8,778 bases of DNA from NCBI GenBank assembly GCA_002299005.1, contig DBMZ01000150.1, positions 5,663 to 14,440 of the forward strand, given 5' to 3'. The notes under the pieces are model-generated. The model saw only the letters and a list, made by a program, of their open reading frames with translations. It was not told where the DNA came from and did no database searches. Shown in pieces: positions 1 through 6,529 of the stretch (position 1 is the stretch's first letter; every line of letters begins with the position of its first letter). The DNA comes from Alphaproteobacteria bacterium UBA685 (GTDB lineage Bacteria; Pseudomonadota; Alphaproteobacteria; Puniceispirillales; Puniceispirillaceae). The position numbers were made by a program, and so were the translations under genes.

Positions 1-594
1 AGCCTCAATATGGCTTAGTTTTAGGAGGTCAATCTTATCGTATAGCCCCTCAATGCGCCTGATTTTGGTGGTTGAGACACCGTCTATTACCAACATGCCT
101 TTGCGCGCCAGCCCGGCTATCTCTGCTAACGTATCAGGGCTTAAATTACAGTCGCAAACAACGATGTCCGCTTCGCAAATAAGGTCTGTTTTTGTGTGAA
201 TAAATGACGGTGTTATCGCTTTGATCAAAGTCATTTGGTTTGCGGCCATCAATAGCTCACCGGTATGATCATGGAATGACAAGAAGGTGTCTGAGCGCAT
301 ATTTTCCATTTGAATGGCATGGCTCAGGTCAACTTGCTGATCTTCTAGATTCTGTTGCATTGACTGGCTGGCATTGTCATCACCAAACACAGCTATCAAC
401 GTTGTGGGCAGCTTTAAGCGTCCCAAAACTTCGGCAATATTGCGCGCGACGCCGCCATCATGTTGCGATATCAGCCCTGTGTTTGAATCATCTAGGTGCT
501 CAACAGGCGCATGCAATTTTGCTTTGATATCATAATTAACGCCGCCAATCACAAGGATTGTCGGTGGTGGTCTCGAAAAATGGATGGTGCTCAT
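1..594 (-). CDS. psuK: PfkB-family carbohydrate kinase, pseudouridine kinase-like (3' end outside window)
   Basis: Translating the minus strand from the ATG at 594-592 gives 198 codons without a stop, running off the left edge. The N-terminus has the PfkB pattern: a first strand ending GGVNYDI (residues 17-23), DSNTG (36-40) and the family signature GGVARNIAEVLGRL (47-60). Compared from memory with E. coli PsuK, the parallels extend to a SDTFLS..TGELLMAANQM segment (101-121), VVCDCNLS (145-152) and a VIDGVS strand (169-174). PsuK phosphorylates pseudouridine in the cytoplasm to its 5'-phosphate, which PsuG then splits to uracil and ribose 5-phosphate. A psuG gene would be expected just left of the window, or fused to this one. 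The start overlaps the stop of the MttB-like gene as ATGA and has no clear Shine-Dalgarno, so translational coupling is likely. Odd points: the usual NxxE magnesium motif reads SHIE (194-197), and VDPVS reads IDGVS. Another PfkB nucleoside kinase remains possible. Confidence 0.82.
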   Translation of the reverse strand, partial: MSTIHFSRPPPTILVIGGVNYDIKAKLHAPVEHLDDSNTGLISQHDGGVARNIAEVLGRLKLPTTLIAVFGDDNASQSMQQNLEDQQVDLSHAIQMENMRSDTFLSFHDHTGELLMAANQMTLIKAITPSFIHTKTDLICEADIVVCDCNLSPDTLAEIAGLARKGMLVIDGVSTTKIRRIEGLYDKIDLLKLSHIEA

Positions 595-2147
595 GGTCGA
601 TAGACAGCCGCATGGTCTAATAGGATGTTAAACTTATCTCTTATCATGCGATCTGCCTTTTGCGAGAGATAGGTATCTCGCGGTTCTGCTTGAAGGTGGG
701 CGAGGTGCTTTTGGGCTGATTGAAACGCGTCTTGTGCGCCTGTCTCTTCCCAGATTGTGGGGCTGTCACGATTGGCAAGCTGGGGGTAATAATAGTCGCG
801 CAACATCGCATCCATTGTATGATCGCCGCCAAGAAAGTGACCATCCCCATAGACAGCGTTGCGGATAGCCTCAAAGCCAAGTGTCTCGTTTGTGACCTCA
901 ACACCGCGAATGGTGCGCTGGTTTAGTGCCAGCATTTCATTATCGAGGATCATCGCCTCAAATGACGCGCCAAGCAGGCTTGCCATCATGCCAGCTGATT
1001 CATAAATCATATTAGCCCCTGCCAGCCCTGCGGCAAGTGACGAGATGCCTTTCTCGACGCCCATCTGTGCATCAATGGCTTTGGCATCTGCCATGGAGCT
1101 GGCAACGCCGCTCACAAGGCCAAGTTCATTTGATATTTGCGCGGCGGCCGCATTAAGCACTGATATCTCGCCGCCTGAGCCTGAAAATGAACCCGTGCGT
1201 AAATCAACCACAAAGGGCCAGTTTGAAAAGATCATAGGATGGCCGGGCTTAATCACATTGACCATCATCAGAGCCGCCAATGTCTCTGCCGTGGTCTGTG
1301 CCAACATGCCGGCAAGTGGCGCAGGCGCGGTGGCCCCTGATTGTGCGGCAATAATCGCATTGATCACCATGTTATTATCAATCGCCGCCTTGGCAACATC
1401 AAAGGCATCTTCGCCATATTTAAGGGGTGAGATGATAGGGCTGATATGCACCTTGCAGCAAGGTCTTTTGTGAAAGCTGCCGGGCCCGCCCATCGCATGG
1501 TCAAACATCTCAATCGCAGGGGCAACCGCAGAGCCAAGGGTAAAGCTTGTGCCAACAGGCTTTGTCGTGCCAGCGATAAGCGCGTAGATAGTGTTGATAT
1601 CAAGTTCAAAAATATCAGGCACATCAGTGGCCACACAAATGCGCGTGAACCAGCTGATATTATCCATTTGATCGGCCAAGCGCGTGAATTCATATAAATC
1701 ATGCAAAGTAGAGGCACGATAGAGACCGCTTTGGCTATCGAAGGTCTGAACCGCGGCACCGCCTGTGCCATAATAGACCTTATCGCCGCCAATTTCGATA
1801 TCATGGCGGGTATCACGCCCATAGAGCATAAATTGTTTCGGCGCCTTATCGATGACATCTTCTATCATCGCGCGGCTATAGCATAATCTGCCAGCATCAT
1901 TGAGCGTCGCACCTTTGGCAAGCGCCAATTCTTGCAATTCGTCTGGCACTTCGCCAAGGCCAATCTCGGCGAGGAGACGATAGGCGGTCTCGATGATGTC
2001 TTTGAGGCCGCTATCATCAAGTGGCCGATAAGCGCCCCCAATTTGACCGGGTGGGCAAGGATGGGCTATCGCGCCTTTTGTCTGGCGTTGCTTATGCCGT
2101 GCGGCGCGCCCTGCGCCTCTTCGATTTTCAGAAATTAAGCCATCCAC
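591..2147 (-). CDS. MttB-superfamily (trimethylamine methyltransferase-like) protein, non-pyrrolysine
   Basis: The 518-residue product matches the MttB superfamily in length and layout. It has a basic N-terminal tail with RRGAGRAARHKQR (9-21), then a TIM-barrel-like core. Core segments include GTTKPVGTSFTLGS (193-206), GATAPAPLAGMLAQTTAETL (271-290), PGHPMIFSNWPFVVDLRTGS (301-320), SSMADAKAIDAQMGVEKG (350-367) and GHFLGGDHTM (436-445). Family members take a methyl group from a methylated amine and pass it to a corrinoid protein. True trimethylamine enzymes read an in-frame amber codon as pyrrolysine. This gene is open throughout, so it belongs to the pyrrolysine-free branch that includes the glycine betaine methyltransferase MtgB. 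Its substrate cannot be told from sequence. The start is a GTG at 2147-2145, chosen because AGGA lies 8 nt upstream; the ATG overlapping it at 2149-2147 is in another frame and closes after four codons. It is the first gene of a minus-strand unit with the kinase and diverges from the dehydrogenase. No corrinoid protein or reductive activase lies in the window. Confidence 0.9.
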   Translation of the reverse strand: MDGLISENRRGAGRAARHKQRQTKGAIAHPCPPGQIGGAYRPLDDSGLKDIIETAYRLLAEIGLGEVPDELQELALAKGATLNDAGRLCYSRAMIEDVIDKAPKQFMLYGRDTRHDIEIGGDKVYYGTGGAAVQTFDSQSGLYRASTLHDLYEFTRLADQMDNISWFTRICVATDVPDIFELDINTIYALIAGTTKPVGTSFTLGSAVAPAIEMFDHAMGGPGSFHKRPCCKVHISPIISPLKYGEDAFDVAKAAIDNNMVINAIIAAQSGATAPAPLAGMLAQTTAETLAALMMVNVIKPGHPMIFSNWPFVVDLRTGSFSGSGGEISVLNAAAAQISNELGLVSGVASSMADAKAIDAQMGVEKGISSLAAGLAGANMIYESAGMMASLLGASFEAMILDNEMLALNQRTIRGVEVTNETLGFEAIRNAVYGDGHFLGGDHTMDAMLRDYYYPQLANRDSPTIWEETGAQDAFQSAQKHLAHLQAEPRDTYLSQKADRMIRDKFNILLDHAAVYRP

Positions 2148-2301
2148 ATTGATAATCCTGTCACCATTTCCCCAAAGGTTTTTCCCTGTCTATCATTGAC
2201 TGAAAATAAGCCTTTAATCAAACAGGATTTTCTATTTGCCAATTGAGGCTAGGCGCATTAGACGTTATTGATGGAAATTTGACAAAAGGGGAAGTGGGTC
2301 A
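2148..2301. promoter_or_regulatory. Divergent intergenic promoter region between MttB-like and dehydrogenase genes
   Basis: This 154-bp AT-rich stretch separates two divergently transcribed genes and must hold both promoters. For the minus strand, TTGGCA at 2242-2237 and GATTAA at 2219-2214 are 17 bp apart, a weak sigma70-like pair. For the plus strand, TTGCCA at 2236-2241 is followed after 16 bp by TTAGAC at 2258-2263, also weak. The two candidate -35 boxes overlap, which would let one regulator control both directions. A perfect 8-bp inverted repeat, AATCCTGT at 2154-2161 and ACAGGATT at 2222-2229, flanks the middle. Its left copy covers the ribosome binding site of the MttB-like gene. The region's role is clear from layout; the individual boxes are guesses. 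Confidence 0.45.
2154..2229. repeat. 8-bp perfect inverted repeat spanning the divergent promoter region
   Basis: AATCCTGT (2154-2161) and ACAGGATT (2222-2229) are exact reverse complements separated by 60 bp. On the minus strand the copy nearest the MttB-like gene contains its AGGA Shine-Dalgarno. The pair could be two operator half-sites. It could also pair in a long leader RNA and hide the ribosome binding site, if transcription started upstream of 2229. A match of this size in 150 bp could also arise by chance. Confidence 0.3.
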
Positions 2302-4710
2302 ATGCGTAATCAAGCTAGAGTGGTCATTATTGGCGGCGGTATCGCAGGCTGTTCAGCGTTGTATCATCTAACCAAGATGGGCTGGACAGATGTCATGCTG
2401 ATAGAGCGTGATGAATTAACCTCTGGGTCAACATGGCATGCGGCGGCGCAAGTCACGCAATTTGGCGGCAATCAAACCTTTGTCGCGCTGAAACGCCATT
2501 CGATTGATCTGTATCGTGAATTGGCAGAAGATCCTGAATTTCCGATTAATTACCACATCACCGGTGGCATGCGTCTGGCACATACAGAAGATCAGATGGA
2601 TATTTATCGCCATTATATTCAGATGGCCAAGGGTGTTGGCATTGATTTTGAATTGATTGACGGCGAAGAAGCAGGACGTCGTCATAAATTAATGGAATCT
2701 CATGGGCTATTGGGTGCTTGGTGGGATCCGCTTGATGGGGATATTGACCCGTCGCAACTAACACAAGCGCTGGCACGACGGGCGCGTGCGGCGGGGGCTG
2801 AGATTGTGCGCTTTAACCCTGTGACAGGCCTTTCGCAACAGCCAAATGGTGAGTGGATTGTGTCAACGGAAAAAGGCGAGATTCGCGCTGAGATCATCGT
2901 CAATGCGGGCGGCTATCGCGCGAATGAGATTGGCAAGATGATGGGGGTTGAACATCCTGTTATCTCTATGGAACATATGTATTTTCTGACCGATCCCATC
3001 AAAGAGCTTGAAGAGATGGAAGAGCGCGTGCCGATTATCCGTGATCCGGGGGATGATTTTTATTCGCGCCAAGAGAAAAACGGCCTGCTTGTCGGTGTTT
3101 ATGAGCAGGCGTGTAAATCATTCGGCATGGACGGGATTGACCCTAGCTTCACGATGGCGCTATGCCCGAATGACCTTGATAGATGCCTTGATAATATGGA
3201 AGGCATTTTTGAGCGTCTGCCAGCGTTAACTGAGACAGGTATTCATACGGTGGTGAACGGGCCGATTACCTATACGCCTGATGGGATGCCGCTTGTGGGG
3301 CCTATCCCTGGAATGCGGAATGCCTTTTGTATCACCGGTCTTCGTGCAGGCATTGGCGAGGGCGGCGGCCATGGCAAGATGTTGGCTGAATGGATTGTCG
3401 AAGGGCAAACAGAATGGGAAAGCTGGTTCCTAGATCCGCGCCGCTTTACCCAACATGCGAATACAGAGTTCACCTTGCTGAAATCTATCGAAGATTATCA
3501 GCATGAGTTCCATTACCATATGCCTCATGAAGAAAGACCCGCGGGCCGTCTGGCAAAGACCACATCGCTTTATCCTGTGCTTGAAGGGATGGGGGCTGAA
3601 TTTGGCGTGGTCAATGGCTGGGAGCGTGCGACGTTCTTTAAGCCGTCCGATGATTTTGAACATGTGCCATCCTATCGCTATCAGGCAACCAAAGATGTTG
3701 TGGCGGCAGAGGTTAAGCATCTGGCAGAACATGTCGGCGTGATGGAGGTGAACGGCTTTGGCCGTATCGCCGTCACAGGGGCGGGGGCAGAAGCATTTTT
3801 GAACAGGCTGACCTGTTCTACGGTGCCAAAATCTGTGGGCAAGGTCTCTTTATGCTACTTGCTGAATGAGGCAGGCTCGGTCTTGAGTGAGGCGACAATT
3901 GCTAAGATTGATGAAGGGCATTATTGGTTCGGCTGTGCGGCGGCGGCGGAGCGTCATGATTGGGATTGGCTAACAGCGCATCTGCCAAAAGATGGCTCTG
4001 TGGTGCTTGAGAATCTAACAAATTCACATGCGATTTTGGTGCTAGCTGGCCCGCAATCTCGCGCTTTGCTGGCGTCTTTATGTCCGCGTGATGATCTCTC
4101 TTCAGACGGCTTGCCTTGGATGCGTGGCAAAGAGATCACAATCGGCCATGCAAGAGCCTATGCGATGGCGGTGAGCTTCTCAGGTGAGCTTGCCTTTGAG
4201 ATTCATATCCCTTGCGAAGCGCTCTATTTGGCGTGGCAGACATTAATGGCGGGGGGCAAGGATTATCAGCTTAAGCCATTTGGCCTTTATGCCGCAGAGG
4301 CGATGCGTCTTGAGAAAGGCTATCGCCATTGGAAGTCTGATTTGATGGTTGAATTTTCACCAATTGAATCTGGCCTAGATATGTTTGTGAAGATGGGTAA
4401 GGGCGATTTTATCGGCCGTGATGCGCTGGCACAAAGGGCGGTCAATTGGCGCTTTATTACGATGCGTATTGAGGCAGATCATGCCGCTCCGCATGGCGGT
4501 GATCCTATCTTTGATGGCACCGTGCAAATCGGCTCTGTCACCTCAGGCGGTCATGGGCCACGCGTGGACGCAACCATCGCTTATGGCTTTGTTAAAGCAG
4601 AGGCAAATCTCACTAATTTGCAGGTTGGTATTTTGGGAGAAAGTTTTGCCGCTGAGCATCTAGAAGAGGCGCTCTATGATCCCACCAATGCGCGTGTTAA
4701 GGGGCAATAA
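2302..4710 (+). CDS. FAD-dependent dimethylglycine/sarcosine dehydrogenase-type enzyme fused to a GCV_T aminomethyltransferase domain
   Basis: The 802-residue product has the full architecture of dimethylglycine/sarcosine dehydrogenases. An N-terminal DAO-type FAD fold carries GGGIAG (11-16) and the ribose-binding E35. It is followed by SGSTWHAA (41-48), whose H46 sits where family members attach FAD covalently. A linker has NGWERATFF near residues 434-442. The aminomethyltransferase (GCV_T) half carries MRLEKGYRHWKSDL near 665-678 and GDFIGRDAL near 703-711, and a GCV_T C-terminal barrel closes the protein. Such enzymes oxidatively demethylate an N-methyl amine and pass the methylene group to tetrahydrofolate, giving 5,10-methylene-THF. 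Electrons probably go to an electron-transfer flavoprotein. No signal peptide is visible, so it should be cytoplasmic. The ATG is preceded by AAAAGGGGA and AAGTGGG purine tracts. The divergent MttB-like gene suggests a shared methylated-amine pathway. Dimethylglycine and sarcosine cannot be distinguished as substrate from this sequence alone. Confidence 0.93.
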   Translation: MRNQARVVIIGGGIAGCSALYHLTKMGWTDVMLIERDELTSGSTWHAAAQVTQFGGNQTFVALKRHSIDLYRELAEDPEFPINYHITGGMRLAHTEDQMDIYRHYIQMAKGVGIDFELIDGEEAGRRHKLMESHGLLGAWWDPLDGDIDPSQLTQALARRARAAGAEIVRFNPVTGLSQQPNGEWIVSTEKGEIRAEIIVNAGGYRANEIGKMMGVEHPVISMEHMYFLTDPIKELEEMEERVPIIRDPGDDFYSRQEKNGLLVGVYEQACKSFGMDGIDPSFTMALCPNDLDRCLDNMEGIFERLPALTETGIHTVVNGPITYTPDGMPLVGPIPGMRNAFCITGLRAGIGEGGGHGKMLAEWIVEGQTEWESWFLDPRRFTQHANTEFTLLKSIEDYQHEFHYHMPHEERPAGRLAKTTSLYPVLEGMGAEFGVVNGWERATFFKPSDDFEHVPSYRYQATKDVVAAEVKHLAEHVGVMEVNGFGRIAVTGAGAEAFLNRLTCSTVPKSVGKVSLCYLLNEAGSVLSEATIAKIDEGHYWFGCAAAAERHDWDWLTAHLPKDGSVVLENLTNSHAILVLAGPQSRALLASLCPRDDLSSDGLPWMRGKEITIGHARAYAMAVSFSGELAFEIHIPCEALYLAWQTLMAGGKDYQLKPFGLYAAEAMRLEKGYRHWKSDLMVEFSPIESGLDMFVKMGKGDFIGRDALAQRAVNWRFITMRIEADHAAPHGGDPIFDGTVQIGSVTSGGHGPRVDATIAYGFVKAEANLTNLQVGILGESFAAEHLEEALYDPTNARVKGQ

Positions 4711-4715
4711 TACGC

Positions 4716-5927
4716 TTAAGCTTGATGAATTTTATTTGTCGGCTCAAGGCGTAATAATAGGGCGATGAGTATCACCACGAATGTGGAAGAGGCAATAAAG
4801 CTTGGCATGAAATAGGCAGGTGCCGTGCTATAGATAAGGCCTGCGGCAAGCGGGCCTATCGCCATGCCAACAGCCCGCGGTGCGGCGATAACGCCTTTGG
4901 CTCTGCCATAGACAGATGCGCGGAAATACAGGTTTGTCACAAAGCCGAAAGTGACAGTCAATATCCCGTGCCCAATGCCAAATAGAGCCATTGTGATAAT
5001 CGCGATGCTGATATCAGCAAATTGCGCAAGATATAGGGTAAAGGGCGTCAAGCAGGCGGCCATTAGCCCTGTGATACGGGCATCAATGCGCGATGCAAGG
5101 CGCATTTCAATCAGGCGTCCGACAACTTGAAACGGCCCATAAATAGCCGCTAGCCAGACAGCCGTGCTGATATCACCAAATAGATCTGTAAACCAGGTAA
5201 TCCAGAAAAGCGCGGTGGCGGCAAAGGTGAAATATTCCATCCCGCTAGCAGAGGCGAGAATGATTAAGGCCTGTTTTTCAATGGCATTTAGCGCGGCAAA
5301 GCGAAAGGGGGCCATCGCCTCTTTTTTGGTGCCTGTGCGCTGGTGCTTGGCTGAATGGTAAAAGGCAAAACAGGCGGTTATCGCCAGCAGGCTGGCCGAG
5401 ACAAAGCAGGCAGTGCGGAAGCCATAGGTCGATAAAAGCGGCTGTAATAGAAGCCATGCAACAGAGCTTGCGATGCCGCCATAGAAGCTTACGACCGAGA
5501 TAAGCCAGCGACTTCGTGCTTCATCTAATTGCACCACAGCGCTAAAGGCGACCTCATATGTGGCCATAGCAATCGCAATGCCAATCAGTAAAAAGCACAG
5601 ACACATGGCGATAAGTGAGCCAACAAACGCAAGGCCAGCTATGCCGCACGCGCCAATAAGAAAGCCGCAAGCAAGGACATGCAAGCCGCCATATTGGTCA
5701 GCCCATCTGCCGACGATATAAGATAAAAACCCTTGGATAAGCAGGGAGCCACTCACAGCTGATAGCACAATGGCTGGTGCGATGCCCAAATGAGCGGCAA
5801 GCGGATCACGCAATAAGGCAAAGGCATAGAATAAAAAGCCATAGCCCATAATCTGTGAGATGCCCAGAAAATGGACAGGAACAGGCTGGGCAGAAACAGG
5901 CTGGACAGGTGATTTAGGTGATGACAT
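4716..5927 (-). CDS. Major facilitator superfamily (MFS) transporter
   Basis: This is an inner-membrane transporter of 403 residues from the ATG at 5927-5925, with about 12 hydrophobic segments, the usual MFS size. The loop between helices 2 and 3 reads VGRWADQYGG (residues 72-81), matching the MFS motif A pattern G-x-x-x-D-x-x-G. A weaker related loop, VVGRLIEMRLASRIDAR, lies between the halves. YGRAKGVIAAPRAVGMAIGP lies in the C-terminal half. The substrate is unknown; a role for methylated amines is only suggested by its neighbours. An in-frame TTG at 5948-5946 would add seven residues (start MPKHGRL). That TTG lies inside the T-run of a terminator-like hairpin and, like the ATG, lacks a clear Shine-Dalgarno, so the ATG is preferred with modest confidence. 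The N-terminal tail has a short proline/valine/glutamine-rich stretch from CCTGT-rich DNA. The gene ends 5 bp from the convergent dehydrogenase gene, with no terminator visible between them. Confidence 0.88.
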   Translation of the reverse strand: MSSPKSPVQPVSAQPVPVHFLGISQIMGYGFLFYAFALLRDPLAAHLGIAPAIVLSAVSGSLLIQGFLSYIVGRWADQYGGLHVLACGFLIGACGIAGLAFVGSLIAMCLCFLLIGIAIAMATYEVAFSAVVQLDEARSRWLISVVSFYGGIASSVAWLLLQPLLSTYGFRTACFVSASLLAITACFAFYHSAKHQRTGTKKEAMAPFRFAALNAIEKQALIILASASGMEYFTFAATALFWITWFTDLFGDISTAVWLAAIYGPFQVVGRLIEMRLASRIDARITGLMAACLTPFTLYLAQFADISIAIITMALFGIGHGILTVTFGFVTNLYFRASVYGRAKGVIAAPRAVGMAIGPLAAGLIYSTAPAYFMPSFIASSTFVVILIALLLRLEPTNKIHQA

Positions 5928-5945
5928 CAGGCGGCCGTGCTTTGG

Positions 5946-5970
5946 CAAAAAGAGGTGAAGGTTTCACCTC
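5946..5970 (-). terminator. Likely Rho-independent terminator on the minus strand
   Basis: On the minus strand, GAGGTGAA (5970-5963), a 3-nt loop ACC and TTCACCTC (5959-5952) form a perfect 8-bp stem. The sequence CTCTTTTTG that follows supplies five T residues. This is the shape of an intrinsic terminator for transcription coming from the right, where the small ORF at 6028-6315 ends 57 bp earlier. In the plus direction the hairpin is not followed by a T-run. The left arm resembles a Shine-Dalgarno and the right arm an anti-Shine-Dalgarno, so an alternative role in controlling the MFS gene is possible. Its distance from either candidate start is too long for a normal ribosome binding site. 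Confidence 0.6.
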
Positions 5971-6027
5971 ATAGAAGAGCCTTAATTCGCATGAATTGTC
6001 TAGCAAATCTTGGCAATAAACGCCGCT

Positions 6028-6315
6028 TTAGAACTTCATGCCATAATCTAGAGAGGCCGAATATTCATTCAGCTTATCTGAAAATTTCGCCTTACTCAGC
6101 AAGCGAAGCTCATCACCATCATCTTCGATATTCACAAAGCCAACACCCACTTCACCATAATAATCTGTGTTGCGATCAGACAGAACTTTTGTCTTAGACG
6201 CGCCTTCTAAGCCTTGTGTGACATCTGTGTTTGTCAGATGGCGAGAGGCAAAGGCACCTGCCGCCAGAATTGCGAGCCTAAATTGTCTTTTATTCATCAC
6301 ACGAACACGCATCAT
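6028..6315 (-). CDS. Small putative exported protein with a beta-barrel-like C-terminus (hypothetical; may be a remnant)
   Basis: This 95-codon ORF is not recognised as a known gene. From the third Met in the run (residue 7), MNKRQFRLAILAAGAFAS looks like a signal peptide, with a basic start, a hydrophobic core and a possible cleavage after AFA. The end alternates polar and hydrophobic residues (YYGEVGVGF near 53-61, EYSASLDYGMKF at 84-95). It closes with a terminal Phe, as outer-membrane beta-barrels and autotransporter domains do. A complete autotransporter barrel needs roughly 250 residues, so there is room for only about two to four strands here. It could be a small envelope protein or an internally deleted remnant. 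A stop codon lies two codons upstream of the first ATG, so the ORF does not extend further. A possible promoter lies about 40-65 bp upstream and a terminator-like hairpin follows, giving it the look of a complete monocistronic unit. No convincing Shine-Dalgarno precedes either start. The opposite-strand frame gives a His- and Cys-rich product with no family resemblance. Confidence 0.45.
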   Translation of the reverse strand: MMRVRVMNKRQFRLAILAAGAFASRHLTNTDVTQGLEGASKTKVLSDRNTDYYGEVGVGFVNIEDDGDELRLLSKAKFSDKLNEYSASLDYGMKF

Positions 6316-6353
6316 AGGTTAAATCTATGGGCAAAAATGGCACAATTTATAAT

Positions 6354-6382
6354 ATTATGCAATCAATCGGGTGTAAGTTGAA
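6354..6382 (-). promoter_or_regulatory. Possible sigma70-like promoter for the small minus-strand ORF
   Basis: On the minus strand TTCAAC (6382-6377) and CATAAT (6359-6354) are 17 bp apart, in an AT-rich stretch that also contains TATTAT and TATAAA just downstream. The -10 match is good and the -35 match poor. Transcription would start near 6347, giving a leader of about 32 nt before the first ATG of the small ORF. Confidence 0.3.
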
Positions 6383-6463
6383 ATATACGATCAATCTGAG
6401 GTTTGTGTTATTGGTGCGTAATCGGGAAGATTTTGTGACATGAAACTAGTAGCTATGAGACCG

Positions 6464-6498
6464 CTTATATGTGCGTTATAAGGGGTGACCAAGGGTCA
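6464..6498. promoter_or_regulatory. Two adjacent dyad symmetries upstream of the Gate-protein gene (possible promoter/operator)
   Basis: CTTATA (6464-6469) and TATAAG (6477-6482) form a perfect 6-bp dyad with a 7-bp centre. Three bases further on, TGACC (6486-6490) and GGTCA (6494-6498) form a perfect 5-bp dyad with a 3-bp centre. The right arm TATAAG would serve as a -10 box, although no good -35 lies at the right distance. The TGACC dyad would then sit at the start site, as a repressor operator often does. The gene starts 31 bp downstream. No regulator family is recognised. Confidence 0.35.
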
Positions 6499-6529
6499 GT
6501 TTAGGTTGTTTCATTGAAGAGAAAAACGT

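Noticed and set aside
240..527. Plus-strand 95-codon ORF opposite the kinase gene
   Set aside because: It lies wholly antisense to a well-supported PfkB-family reading frame and its product shows no recognisable family pattern.
644..2138. Several plus- and minus-strand ORFs of 60-164 codons inside the MttB-like gene
   Set aside because: They are out-of-frame shadows of the 518-codon gene, with low-complexity or arginine-rich products and no family features.
591..2147. Possibility that the MttB homolog uses pyrrolysine
   Set aside because: The reading frame is continuous from start to a normal family length and ends at TGA, with no in-frame amber codon to be read through.
4711..4725. GCTTAAGC palindrome at the dehydrogenase/MFS junction as a terminator
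   Set aside because: It has no loop and no T-run, and is best explained as overlap of a stop codon with adjacent coding sequence.
5937..6197. Plus-strand ORF of 86 codons with a run of four His
   Set aside because: It overlaps the terminator-like hairpin and the better-supported minus-strand small ORF. The His run is the antisense of acidic codons, and no ribosome binding site precedes it.
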